Origin: Streptomyces sp. LHD-70
GTDB lineage: Bacteria; Actinomycetota; Actinomycetes; Streptomycetales; Streptomycetaceae
NCBI RefSeq assembly: GCF_031157275.1
Contig: NZ_JAVIFW010000001.1
Span: forward strand, 1 to 64,000
Length of the DNA: 64,000 nucleotides
Reading direction: 5' to 3'
Position numbers and translations under genes: made by a program. Positions 28,159-36,797 of the stretch are shown here, one piece after another (positions within the stretch are counted from its first letter, which is position 1; each line of letters starts with the position of its first letter). A model generated the notes under the pieces. The model had not been told where the DNA came from and did no database searches. It saw only the letters and a program-made list of their open reading frames with translations.

Positions 28159-28399
28159 CTCTCGACCTCCCCCGTGGTCATCCGACGGTCACCGCTCCCC
28201 AGGCCGTCCAGTATGACCGCAGGGACTGACAACGGCGCCGCGCTTTCCTGGATCTTGTTCGTAGCGCAACGGGAACTTGGGCGCCAGCCCCTGTCCTTGT
28301 ACACGTGTTAGGGGGGTGATCGGTTCCCTGGGCGCCAACCTGGGCGCCAACCTGGGCGGTGTGCGGGCGAGTTCAGTTTCCGGCGAGGAGGGGAAAGGA
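28159..28399. promoter_or_regulatory. promoter region of the glnX-pknG operon with short repeats
   Basis: 240 bases upstream of glnX and downstream of csnK. It contains the 8-bp palindrome ACACGTGT (28301-28308) and two exact 12-bp units CTGGGCGCCAAC from 28328, plus a partial third. I see no gene. The operon promoter must lie here because all seven downstream genes share the strand, mostly with small gaps or overlaps. Confidence 0.45.
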
Positions 28400-29398
28400 T
28401 CAGCCCCCGCTCGGCGCGTAGTACGCCCGCAGTCGTGCGTGAGCCGACTCGTCCGCCCCCGTCCGGTCCAGCCCCAGCAGACCCGCGCCCAGGACCGGGC
28501 GGGCCGTCACCACCAGAGGGGCCGCCTTCGGGGTGCGGGCCGTGAGGCGGGTGCGGATGGCCGTGTCCAGGTCGGCGTGGCCGGCCGCGAGGATCGAGCC
28601 GCCGAGCAGCACCGGAACGTCCGCGTCCGACAGGTCGAGGCGGTCGAGGGCGACCGTGGCCATCGCGACCACCTCGGCCGCGAGCCGCTCGACCAGGGAG
28701 CGGGCCACCGGGTCCCCGGCCGCCGCCGTGGCGAACAGCACCGGGGACAGTTCGTGCCGCCGTGCCGCCTCGATGCGGCCCAGGTGCAGGGCCTCGATCA
28801 GCGCGGCCATGTCGGCCAGGCCGAAGTGCGCGGGCAGGGCGCGGGCCAGTTCCGTGGGCCCGCCCCGGCCGTCCGCCGCGCGGGCCGCGTGCCACAGGGC
28901 CTCCTCCGCCAGGCCCCAGCCCCCGCCCCAGTCCCCGGAGATGCGTCCGACCGCCGGGAAGCGCGCCGTGCGGCCGTCCGGGGTCATGCCCACGCAGTTG
29001 ATGCCCGCCCCGCACACCACGGCGACCCCGAGCGGCAGCGCACCGGCGGGCAGTCCGGCGCGCAGGATCGCGAAGGTGTCATTGCGTACGTCGACCGTGC
29101 GCCCCCACCCCCGGGCCCGCAGCGCCTGGGTCAACTCCCGCTCCTCGACCGGCAGATCGGCATTGGCCAGGCACGCCGACACATGCGCGACCCGGTCGAG
29201 CCCGGCCTCGGCGAGCGCCCGTACGACCGTGTCCGCGAGCCCGTCGACGGCCCGCTGCACGCCCACGCGCGGCGGCTGGAACCCCGCGCCGCGCGCCGCC
29301 CCGACGACCCGCCCGTCGGGCGTCACCACGGCCACGTCGGTCTTGCTGTTGCCTGCGTCGACGGCGAGCACGGCCCCCCTGGGGTCCGCCGCTGTCAC
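28400..29398 (-). CDS. csnK: N-acetylglucosamine/glucosamine kinase, BadF/BadG family (CsnK)
   Basis: 332 residues from GTG 29398, overlapping the preceding GH4 stop by 4 bases. The actin-like ATPase fold shows phosphate-1 loop AVDAGNSKTDVAVV, a central GAGINCVGM segment, GRISGDWGGGWGLAEEA, and the adenosine loop VPVLLGGSILAAGH. This is the NAG-kinase type of the BadF/BadG/BcrA family. It should phosphorylate the monomer released from chitosan or chitin oligosaccharides inside the cell. Last gene of a six-gene operon matching csnR-E-F-G-H-K of S. coelicolor (gene order recalled), which handles glucosamine oligosaccharides. Confidence 0.9.
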   Translation of the reverse strand: MTAADPRGAVLAVDAGNSKTDVAVVTPDGRVVGAARGAGFQPPRVGVQRAVDGLADTVVRALAEAGLDRVAHVSACLANADLPVEERELTQALRARGWGRTVDVRNDTFAILRAGLPAGALPLGVAVVCGAGINCVGMTPDGRTARFPAVGRISGDWGGGWGLAEEALWHAARAADGRGGPTELARALPAHFGLADMAALIEALHLGRIEAARRHELSPVLFATAAAGDPVARSLVERLAAEVVAMATVALDRLDLSDADVPVLLGGSILAAGHADLDTAIRTRLTARTPKAAPLVVTARPVLGAGLLGLDRTGADESAHARLRAYYAPSGG

Positions 29399-30660
29399 GC
29401 CCACGCGAGGTGCTCCCGGTTGTGGGCGATGAGCCGGTCGGTGAGCGTCTCGGCGTACTCGTACTGCCCGATCAGCGGGTGGGCGAGCAGCGCCTTGAAG
29501 ACCCGGTCGCGGCCGCCGCGCAGGGCTGCTTCCAGGGCGAGTTCCTCGTACGCGGACACGTTGGCGATCAACCCCCTTTGCAGCGGGTCGAGTTCGGGCA
29601 CCGGCAGCGGGGCGGCGCCCTGTGCGTCGACGCGGGCCTGCACTTCGATCACCGCGTCGTCCGGCAGGAACGGCAGCGTTCCGTCGTTGCGGGCGTTGAC
29701 CACCTGGTACGGGCTGCCTCCGGTGCCGATGAGGGACGCGGTGAGGTCGACGGCGGCCTCCGAGTAGAAGGCGCCGCCCCGCTTGGCGAGCAGCGCGGGC
29801 TTCTCGTCGAGCGCCGGGTCGGCGTACAGCTTCAGCAACTCGCTCTCCATGGCGGCCACTTCGGCGGCCCGGGACGGTTTGGTGGCGAGTTCCCGTACGA
29901 CCTCGTCGTGCGCGTAGTAGTAGCGCAGGTAGTACGAGGGGATGACGCCGAGGCGGTCCAGGGCGGGGCGGGGCAGGCGGAGGTTGTCGGCGATCTCGTC
30001 GCCGGACTCGGCGAGCAGCCGGGGCAGCAGGTCCTCGCCGTCGGGGCCGCCGAGGCGTACGCCGTTCTCCCAGGTCAGATGGTTGAGGCCGACGTGGTTC
30101 AGGAAGATCTGCGACGGGTCGACGCCGAGGGTCGCGGCGAAGCGGCGCTGGAAGCCGATCGCGACGTTGCACAGGCCGACCGCCCTGTGCCCGGCCTGGA
30201 GCAGCGCGCGGGTGACGATGCCGACGGGGTTGGTGAAGTCGACGATCCACGCGTCGGGGTTGGCGCGGCGGACCCGTTCGGCGATGTCGAGGACCACGGG
30301 CACGGTGCGCAGCGCCTTGGCGAGGCCTCCCGCGCCGGTGGTCTCCTGGCCGACGCAGCCGCAGTCCAGGGGCCAGGTCTCGTCCTGTTCGCGGGCGGCC
30401 TGGCCGCCGACGCGGAGCTGGAGGAGTACGGCGTCGGCGCCGTCGACGGCCGCGTCGAGGTCGGCGGTGGTGGTGACGCGGCCGTCGTGGTCCTGCCTGG
30501 CGAAGATCCGGCGGGCGAGGCCTCCGACCAGGTCGAGGCGGTCGGCGGCCGGGTCGACGAGGACGAGTTCCTCGACGGGCAGGACGTCCCTGAGCCGGGC
30601 GAAGCCGTCGACGAGTTCGGGTGTGTAGGTGGATCCGCCGCCGACTACTGCGAGTTTCAT
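29395..30660 (-). CDS. csnH: GH4-family NAD/Mn-dependent glycosidase (CsnH)
   Basis: 421 residues from ATG 30660. The GH4 fold is clear: dinucleotide motif VVGGGSTYTPELVDGF, the FTNPVGIVT segment, the Mn2+-binding Cys in GLCNVAIGF, and the His in NHVGLNHLTW. GH4 enzymes use NAD+ and Mn2+ in a redox-elimination mechanism. Most family members in this clade are called 6-phospho-beta-glucosidases, but the operon context points to intracellular glucosaminide oligosaccharides as substrate. The stop overlaps csnK and the start is 37 bp after the permease gene. Confidence 0.92.
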   Translation of the reverse strand: MKLAVVGGGSTYTPELVDGFARLRDVLPVEELVLVDPAADRLDLVGGLARRIFARQDHDGRVTTTADLDAAVDGADAVLLQLRVGGQAAREQDETWPLDCGCVGQETTGAGGLAKALRTVPVVLDIAERVRRANPDAWIVDFTNPVGIVTRALLQAGHRAVGLCNVAIGFQRRFAATLGVDPSQIFLNHVGLNHLTWENGVRLGGPDGEDLLPRLLAESGDEIADNLRLPRPALDRLGVIPSYYLRYYYAHDEVVRELATKPSRAAEVAAMESELLKLYADPALDEKPALLAKRGGAFYSEAAVDLTASLIGTGGSPYQVVNARNDGTLPFLPDDAVIEVQARVDAQGAAPLPVPELDPLQRGLIANVSAYEELALEAALRGGRDRVFKALLAHPLIGQYEYAETLTDRLIAHNREHLAWA

Positions 30661-30697
30661 GGGAGTTGAACCTTTCTCAGGCGTACGAGGACGGCTC

Positions 30698-31528
30698 TCA
30701 GCCTTTGACGCCGGTCAGGGTGATGCCCTCGACGAATGCCTTCTGGGCGAAGAAGAACAGGACGATGACGGGGGCCATGACGAGGACGGTCGCGGCCATG
30801 GTGAGATTCCAGTCGGTGTGGTGGGCGCCCTTGAATGACTCCAGGCCGTAACTCAGTGTCCAGGCCGCGGGGTTCTCGGAGGCGTAGATCTGCGGTCCGA
30901 AGTAGTCGTTCCAGCAGTAGAAGAACTGGAACAGGGCCACGGCCGCGACGCCCGGCTTCGCCATCGGCAGGACGACCTTCAGGAGGGTCCGGAATTCGCC
31001 GCAGCCGTCCACCCGTGCCGCGTCCAGGTATGCGTCGGGGATGGTCAGCAGGAACTGGCGCAGCAGGAAGATGGAGAACGCGTCACCGAAGGCCATCGGA
31101 ATGATGAGCGGCCACAGGGTCCCGCCCAGGTCCCACTGCTTCACCCAGAACAGGTACATGGGAATGATGACGACCTGCGGCGGCAGCATCATCATCGAGA
31201 CGACCAGCATCAGGGAGAGCCGTCGGCCGCGGAAGCGGAACCTGGCGAGGGCGTACGCGACGGGAATCGAGCTGAGCACGGTGAGCAGGGTGCCGAGCCC
31301 CGCGTACAGCAGGGAGTTCTTCCACCAGGTGAGGAATCCGGGGGTGTCGAAGACCTTGAGGTAATTGCCGAACTCCCAGGTGTTCGGGGTGAGATCGCGG
31401 GTCAGGGCCTGCTGGTCGCTCATCAGCGAGGTGAGCAGCACGAAGACGAACGGCAGCAGGAAGAACAGGGCGGCTGCGACCCCGAGCGCATGCACGCCGA
31501 CCCAGCGGAGCAGAGCGGTCCGGTTCAT
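30698..31528 (-). CDS. csnG: carbohydrate ABC transporter permease (MalG type, CsnG)
   Basis: 276 residues from ATG 31528, overlapping the csnF stop by 4 bases. Six TM helices are predicted. The EAA loop is present as DAARVDGCGEFRTLLKVVLPMAKPG (conserved EAA-G...P positions). It pairs with CsnF to form the membrane channel of a CUT1 importer. No ATPase gene is in the operon. In Streptomyces these systems usually share the MsiK ATPase encoded elsewhere. Confidence 0.93.
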   Translation of the reverse strand: MNRTALLRWVGVHALGVAAALFFLLPFVFVLLTSLMSDQQALTRDLTPNTWEFGNYLKVFDTPGFLTWWKNSLLYAGLGTLLTVLSSIPVAYALARFRFRGRRLSLMLVVSMMMLPPQVVIIPMYLFWVKQWDLGGTLWPLIIPMAFGDAFSIFLLRQFLLTIPDAYLDAARVDGCGEFRTLLKVVLPMAKPGVAAVALFQFFYCWNDYFGPQIYASENPAAWTLSYGLESFKGAHHTDWNLTMAATVLVMAPVIVLFFFAQKAFVEGITLTGVKG

Positions 31529-32469
31529 CGCTCACCTGCCCCGACGAGTCCGCTCCGGCGCCGCATGAGCAGGGCGGTACAGGCCATGGCGAGGGCGAAG
31601 AGGACCAGGGCGACGACGCAGGCGGAGCCGTAGTCGAAGCGCTGGAAGCCGAGGTTGTAGACGACCTGGGGCAGCGTGAGCGTGGATTTCTCCGGATAGC
31701 CGGGCTCGAACTGCTGGCCGCTGCCGCCGATGATCCCGGAGGCGACCTTGGAGGCGACGATCGGCTGCGTGTAGTACTGCATCGTCTGGATCACTCCGGT
31801 GACGACGGCGAAGAGCACGATCGGCGAGATGTTCGGCAGCGTCACGAAGCGGAACCGCTGCCAGGAATTCGCCCCGTCCAGTTCGGCGGCCTCGTACTGC
31901 TCCTTCGGTACGTCAAGGAGTGCGGCCATGAAGATGACCATCAGGTCGCCGACGCCCCACACCGCGAGCATGGTCAGGGCGGGTTTGGACCAGTCCGGAT
32001 CCGTGAACCAGCCGGGTGCCGTGAGGCCGATTCCCTCCAAGGCGCTGTTGACCGGCCCGGTGCCGGGATTGAGCAGGAAGACGAAGGCCAGGGTCGCGGC
32101 CACCGGCGGCGCGAGATACGGCAGATAGAAAAGGGTGCGGAACACCCCGGCCCCGGTCTTGATCTTCGTGATGAGCAGTCCGATGCCGAGCCCGAACGCC
32201 ACCCGGCACGTCACCATCACCAGAACCAGCCACAGGGTGTTGCGCAGGGCCGGCCAGAACATGGTGTAACTGCCGAAGACATACGACCAGTTGGCGGTCG
32301 AGTTCCAGGTGGGCGCGCCGAAACCGTCGTACTTCATGAACGAGAAATAGACGGTCGAAAGCAGCGGATAGGCGAAGAAGACGGCGAAGCCGATCAGCCA
32401 GGGGGAGAGGAACGCCGCCGTGCGCAGCGCCGACCTTCTGCGCTTCGCGCGCAGCGTGTACGTGGTCAT
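31525..32469 (-). CDS. csnF: carbohydrate ABC transporter permease (MalF type, CsnF)
   Basis: 314 residues from ATG 32469. A cytoplasmic basic tail (RAKRRRS) precedes six TM segments. The EAA loop is EAAELDGANSWQRFRFVTLPNISP with the invariant EAA...G spacing. It starts 17 bp after the binding-protein gene and overlaps csnG, as expected for subunits made in fixed ratio. CUT1 family. Confidence 0.93.
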   Translation of the reverse strand: MTTYTLRAKRRRSALRTAAFLSPWLIGFAVFFAYPLLSTVYFSFMKYDGFGAPTWNSTANWSYVFGSYTMFWPALRNTLWLVLVMVTCRVAFGLGIGLLITKIKTGAGVFRTLFYLPYLAPPVAATLAFVFLLNPGTGPVNSALEGIGLTAPGWFTDPDWSKPALTMLAVWGVGDLMVIFMAALLDVPKEQYEAAELDGANSWQRFRFVTLPNISPIVLFAVVTGVIQTMQYYTQPIVASKVASGIIGGSGQQFEPGYPEKSTLTLPQVVYNLGFQRFDYGSACVVALVLFALAMACTALLMRRRSGLVGAGER

Positions 32470-32486
32470 GTGCCGTGATCCCCGGG

Positions 32487-33818
32487 CTACTTGGCCTGCG
32501 CGATATCGGTGTCGATCTCCCGGGCGGTCTTCTCCAGGCCCGCCTGAATGTCCCGCACGGCGCCCTTCTCGACCTGGTATCCGAAGTTCTGCAGCGACAT
32601 CTGGTACGTAATGCCGTTGATCGCGCCGTCACTGGTGTTGGAGTCCGGGTGCCGCGCGATGTCGAGGAACGTCTTGAAGCGCGGGTCGAACGTCAGCTTC
32701 GGGGACTTGAGGGCGGCCTTGGTGGACGGCACGTTCTTGATGGCGTTGGCGAACTGCACGACCGCTTCGGTGTCCGTGGTCATGTATTTCACGAGTTCCC
32801 AGGCGGCGTTCTGCTTCGTGCTCGACGGGGCGATCCCCATGATCGTGCCGGACAGATAACCCTTGCCGTAGCTGTCGATCTGGTCCTTCGGCACGGGGAG
32901 CGGGGCCACACCGATCTCGAATCCGGGGTCGGTCGCCTCGGCCATGCCGAGCCGCCACTCGCCGTCCAGCTGCATCGCCACCTGGCCGGTGTGGAAGGGG
33001 TGTTCGGCACCCCATTCGTCACCGAAGGTCTTCTGGTACTTTTCCAGTTTCGCGTACCCGCCGAGCCTCTTCACCAGGTTCCGCTGCCAGGTGTACATCT
33101 CCTTGAACGACGGGTCCTTGGCGATGTTGGACTTGCCGTCCTTCGTGAAGTACGTGGGGCTCCACTGCGAGATGTAGTGCGAGGGGACGGTCTCGTAGCC
33201 GTGGTAGTTCGGCATGAACCCGAGCTGTTCGTAGCTGCCGCCCTTGTGCTTGGTGAGCTTTTCGGCGACCTTGTCGAACTCTTCCCAGGTCTTCGGCGGC
33301 GCCTTGACACCGGCCTCTTCGAAGGCGTCCTTGTTGTAGTAGAGCCCGTACGCATCGCTGAGCAGCGGCAGGGCGCAGCGCTTGCCCTCGAACTGGGAGT
33401 ATTCGAGCAGCGGTTTCGAGAAGGTCTTCTCCAGGTCGAGCCCGGACTTCTCGATGAACGGGCCGAGGTCGGCGAAGGCGCCGGACGAGCAGAATTTCCC
33501 GACGTTGGCGGTGGTGAACGAGGACACCACGTCCGGGCCCTTCGAACCGCCCGCGCGCAGCGCCTGGTTGAGCTTCTCGTCGTTGATCCCGCCGACCACC
33601 CTCACGGTGATGTTCGGGTGCTTCTTCTCGAACCGCGCGATGTTCTCGTCGATGGCCTTCACCTCGGACGGCGCGGTCCAGCCGTGCCAGAAGGTGATCG
33701 TGGCCTTGGCCTTCGGATCGTCGCTCGGACCGGTTTCGGTGGAGCCCACGCAGCCGGTCGCGAGGACCGATATGGCTGCGGTGGGGACGGCGACGCGGAG
33801 GAACCTGTTTCTGCGCAT
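32487..33818 (-). CDS. csnE: sugar-binding lipoprotein of the chitosan-oligosaccharide ABC importer (CsnE)
   Basis: 443 residues from ATG 33818. The signal peptide has lipobox LATGC (Cys at about 23), so it is a lipoprotein on the outer face of the membrane. The mature part is a family-1 extracellular solute-binding domain (ITFWHGWTAPSE, NARFEKKHPNITV-like, GKRCALPLLSDAYGLYYNKDAFEEAGVKAP). It should capture oligosaccharides and pass them to CsnF/CsnG. 88 bp separate it from the regulator gene upstream. No strong second promoter dyad is seen in that gap. Confidence 0.93.
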   Translation of the reverse strand: MRRNRFLRVAVPTAAISVLATGCVGSTETGPSDDPKAKATITFWHGWTAPSEVKAIDENIARFEKKHPNITVRVVGGINDEKLNQALRAGGSKGPDVVSSFTTANVGKFCSSGAFADLGPFIEKSGLDLEKTFSKPLLEYSQFEGKRCALPLLSDAYGLYYNKDAFEEAGVKAPPKTWEEFDKVAEKLTKHKGGSYEQLGFMPNYHGYETVPSHYISQWSPTYFTKDGKSNIAKDPSFKEMYTWQRNLVKRLGGYAKLEKYQKTFGDEWGAEHPFHTGQVAMQLDGEWRLGMAEATDPGFEIGVAPLPVPKDQIDSYGKGYLSGTIMGIAPSSTKQNAAWELVKYMTTDTEAVVQFANAIKNVPSTKAALKSPKLTFDPRFKTFLDIARHPDSNTSDGAINGITYQMSLQNFGYQVEKGAVRDIQAGLEKTAREIDTDIAQAK

Positions 33819-33906
33819 GACGGTGTCTCCCTCGGCGGGGCAGGGGCAGGGGCAGGAGCGTGCGGGTGCCGTGCGGGTGCCGTGCGTGTCGTGCGGGTGG
33901 AGCAGG

Positions 33907-35169
33907 TCAGTGGGCGGAGGTGTCGAAGACCTCGGCGCGGGTGACGGCGAGCGCGCTCTCCAACGCGCCGCGCAGCACCGGCTGTTCGGTCACCTCGCCG
34001 AGGACGAGCCGGGGCCGGGAGGCGGCCAGCTCGGCGAGTTCGGACTGGATCAGGGAGCGCAGCGGTTCGCCGCCCGCGCAGGTCACGCCGCCGGACAGGA
34101 CGACGAGCCCGGGGTCGAGCACCGCGACGACGGCGGCGAGACCGGTCGCGATCCGCTGCGCGGTCTGCCGCAGCAGCTCCCGCAGGGCCTCGGCGTCGCC
34201 GCCCTCCTCCCCCTCGGCCTCGGCGGCCCGTCTCAGGAGGGCGGCGGCCATCTCGGCGTACGGCTGCTCGGCGGTGTCGATGCCCAGGGACTTGGCGATC
34301 CCGGGCACCGCCTGGGCGCCGGCCAGCTCCTGGAAGCCGCCGCTGTTGGCCTTGGCGACCTGCCGTACGAGCGGGGTGCCCGGCACCGGCAGGAAGCCGA
34401 TCTCGCCCGCGCCGCCGGTCCAGCCCCGGTGCAGCCGGCCGCCGATCACGAGGGCGGCGCCGATGCCCTCCTGGTTCCACAGCAGGACGAAGTCCTGGTC
34501 CTCGCGGGCGGCGCCGAGGCGCTGCTCGGCGACGGCGGCGAGGTTCACGTCGTTCTCGTAGTCGACCGGCATCGGCAGGGCGGCGGCCAGCTCGTCGAGG
34601 AGCGCGGGGGAGTGCCAGCCCGGCAGGTGGCTGGCGTACCGGAGGCGTCCGGTGTTCGGGTCGAAGGCGCCGGGTGTGCCGATCACCACCCGGTGCAGCT
34701 CGGCGCGGGTGAGCCCGGCGTCCTTCGCGGCACCGTCGACCGAGGCGAGCACCTGACGTACGACGTCCTGGCCGCCGCGGCCGGGGGTGCGCAGCTCGAA
34801 GCGGCCGGCCTCGGCGCCGGTGATGTCGGCGACGGCGGCGACGATGCGCTCGGGCGTGACGTCGAGGGCGGCGACGTGTGCGGCGGAGGCGTTCACCGCG
34901 TACAGCTGGGCGCTGGGGCCCGGGCGGCCCTCGCTCGTGCCGGTCGCCACGACCAGGCCGGCCGCTTCGAGGCGGGCGAGCAGCTGGGACGCGGTGGGCT
35001 TGGAGAGGCCGGTCAGCTTGCCGATCCGGGTGCGGGAGAGCGGGCCGTGGGCGAGCAGCAGGTCGAGCGCGGCCCGGTCGTTCATCGCCCGCAGCACCCG
35101 CGGTGTACCCGGCGTCCCGGGTGACGTCCCGGGTGTCGTCCTGGGTGTCGTGGGGGGAGTCCCCGCCAT
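33907..35169 (-). CDS. csnR: ROK-family transcriptional repressor (CsnR)
   Basis: 420 residues from ATG 35169, chosen for GGAGGAGCACGGC upstream. A Thr/Pro/Gly N-terminal tail precedes a winged HTH (ALDLLLAHGPLSRTRIGKLTGLSKPTASQLLARLEAAG). The ROK sugar-binding domain contains YENDVNLAAVAE, GIGAALVIGGRLHRGWTGGAGEIG and GLAAVVAVLDPGLVVLSGG. The zinc-binding cysteine cluster common in other ROK proteins is not obvious. It is the first gene of the operon and has a near-perfect inverted repeat 71-87 bp upstream, so autorepression of the whole operon is likely. Confidence 0.93.
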   Translation of the reverse strand: MAGTPPTTPRTTPGTSPGTPGTPRVLRAMNDRAALDLLLAHGPLSRTRIGKLTGLSKPTASQLLARLEAAGLVVATGTSEGRPGPSAQLYAVNASAAHVAALDVTPERIVAAVADITGAEAGRFELRTPGRGGQDVVRQVLASVDGAAKDAGLTRAELHRVVIGTPGAFDPNTGRLRYASHLPGWHSPALLDELAAALPMPVDYENDVNLAAVAEQRLGAAREDQDFVLLWNQEGIGAALVIGGRLHRGWTGGAGEIGFLPVPGTPLVRQVAKANSGGFQELAGAQAVPGIAKSLGIDTAEQPYAEMAAALLRRAAEAEGEEGGDAEALRELLRQTAQRIATGLAAVVAVLDPGLVVLSGGVTCAGGEPLRSLIQSELAELAASRPRLVLGEVTEQPVLRGALESALAVTRAEVFDTSAH

Positions 35170-35239
35170 GCCGTGCTCCTCCGTACGCCGGACTCGTACT
35201 GTCCCCTCCGTACGCAGGACTCGCACTGAGCCGAATCTG

Positions 35240-35256
35240 TTAGGAAGGTTTCCTAT
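35240..35256. promoter_or_regulatory. CsnR (ROK) operator
   Basis: TTAGGAA (35240-35246), GGT, TTCCTAT (35250-35256): an inverted repeat with one mismatch in seven and a 3-base centre. It resembles the TTAGGAAA/TTTCCTAA palindromes known for Streptomyces ROK regulators including CsnR. It lies upstream of csnR and is the only copy I noticed in the window. Confidence 0.75.
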
Positions 35257-35354
35257 TGGGTGAGGAACGTAGCAGCGGGCTTCCGGGTGCCGTCAAGAGG
35301 GCGAACGCGGCGCACCCCCGCCGGTTGTCGACGGGGGTGCGGAGGGAAGAGCGG

Positions 35355-36428
35355 CTACTTGCTCATGCTGGGCGGCGGGATCGGGGACGCCGCGATCGAC
35401 TGAGGGGAGGTCGCCGAGGCGTACGCGGACGGGGCCGCGACCGCCGGGGCCGGGTTGCCGTCCTCGTCCTGCTCGGCGGCGAGCATCATGCGGCCCACGA
35501 TGCGGATGCCCGCGGCGTCGAAGGCCTCCTTGATCCGCCAGCGCAGCTCCCGCTCCACGCCGAGCGCCTTGCCCGGCATCGTCTTGGCGCTGACCCTGAT
35601 GATCATCTGGTCCAGGTAGACGGCGTCCAGGCCGAGCACCTCGACCGGGCCCCAGAGCCGCTCGTTCCACGGCTCTTCCTTGCTCATCACGGCGCCCACC
35701 TCGGTGAGCGTCTCGCGCACCTTCGCCAGGTCCTCGTCCGAGCGCACTGCGACGTCCACGCCGGCGGTGGCCCAGCCCTGGGAGAGGTTGCCGATGCGCT
35801 TGACCTCGCCGTTGCGCACGTACCAGATCTCGCCGTTGTCGCCGCGCAGCTTGGTGACGCGCAGGCCCACCTCGATGACCTCGCCGGAGGCGACGCCCGC
35901 GTCGATTGCGTCACCGACGCCGTACTGGTCCTCAAGGATCATGAAGACGCCGGAGAGGAAGTCCGTGACGAGGTTGCGGGCGCCGAAGCCCAGCGCCACA
36001 CCGGCCACACCGGCACTCGCGAGCAGCGGCGCCAGGTTGATCTCGAAGATGCCGAGGATCATCAGCGCGGCCGTGCCCATGATCAGGAACGAGGCCACCG
36101 AGCGCAGCACCGAGCCGATCGCCTCGGAACGCTGCCTGCGCCGCTCCGCGTTGACCAGGAGACCGCCGAGCGCCGTGCCGTCGACGGCCTGGGCGCCGCG
36201 GTTCATGCGCTCGATGAGCTTGGTGATCGTGCGCCGGATCACCGAGCGCAGCACCGTGGCGATCACGATGATCAGCACCACGCGCAGCCCGATGCCGAGC
36301 CAGGCGGACCAGTTCTGCTCGATCCAGCCGGCGGCGTTGGTCGCCTTCTGCTGGGCCTCGTCGAGCTGGTTCGCGGGGTCCTTGGCGGACCCGGCGGCCG
36401 ACAGCGTCGACACGACGGACAGAAACAC
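35355..36428 (-). CDS. small-conductance mechanosensitive channel (MscS family)
   Basis: 357 residues from GTG 36428, chosen because GGAGGTG lies 7 bases upstream; the 404-residue frame has no such site. TM helices occur near 45-65 and 110-130. The pore-lining TM3 is LLASAGVAGVALGFGARNLVTDFLSG, with the Gly/Ala pattern of MscS, then the beta domain with VGDAIDAGVASGEVIEVGLRVTKLRGDNGEIWYVRNGEV. The C-terminal 50 residues are Ala/Pro/Ser-rich and likely disordered. Role: release of solutes on osmotic downshift. Confidence 0.93.
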   Translation of the reverse strand: MFLSVVSTLSAAGSAKDPANQLDEAQQKATNAAGWIEQNWSAWLGIGLRVVLIIVIATVLRSVIRRTITKLIERMNRGAQAVDGTALGGLLVNAERRRQRSEAIGSVLRSVASFLIMGTAALMILGIFEINLAPLLASAGVAGVALGFGARNLVTDFLSGVFMILEDQYGVGDAIDAGVASGEVIEVGLRVTKLRGDNGEIWYVRNGEVKRIGNLSQGWATAGVDVAVRSDEDLAKVRETLTEVGAVMSKEEPWNERLWGPVEVLGLDAVYLDQMIIRVSAKTMPGKALGVERELRWRIKEAFDAAGIRIVGRMMLAAEQDEDGNPAPAVAAPSAYASATSPQSIAASPIPPPSMSK

Positions 36429-36540
36429 GGCGGGCACCTCCGGGCGTAGCGGCTGCCCACAAATGAGGAGAGGAGCGGGCAGACCAACCACACTAACGGG
36501 GCATCGTGTGTGGATCGTTGTGATGTTCGAAGGAGAGACC

Positions 36541-36669
36541 GTGCTCACTTGCGGAGGTGCGGTGGCCACCCGGTGCCTGCCCGGTGCCCGGCTGGTGCCT
36601 GCCTGGAGGTCTTCCCGGTACGCGCCGGGGGACGGCCGGAGGGAGCGCCGGGCGCCCCCGGGGCCGTGA
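36541..36669 (+). CDS. possible 42-residue small ORF
   Basis: GTG 36541 is preceded by AAGGAGAGACC at ideal spacing, and the frame stays open to TGA 36667-36669. The product would be 42 residues, with cysteines in LTCGGA and ATRCLPG and a basic, Arg/Pro-rich C-terminus. It lies in the 369-bp divergent gap between mscS and the HNH gene. The strong ribosome-binding site is the only support; codon periodicity in so short a frame is not decisive. Confidence 0.3.
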   Translation: MLTCGGAVATRCLPGARLVPAWRSSRYAPGDGRRERRAPPGP

Positions 36670-36797
36670 CGGGTGTGGTCGAAAACACTGCAAGCCCGTT
36701 ACCGGCGCATGGTGGCGCTTCGACCAGGCATGAGGGGAGACTGAGAGCAGATCGTCCCGGCGCGAGCCACGCGCCGCCGGCGTACAAGGAGGCATCC

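Noticed and set aside
28400..35169. DasR (dre) control of the sugar operon
   Set aside because: I saw no convincing TGGTCTAGACCA-type site upstream; the ROK operator explains regulation better.
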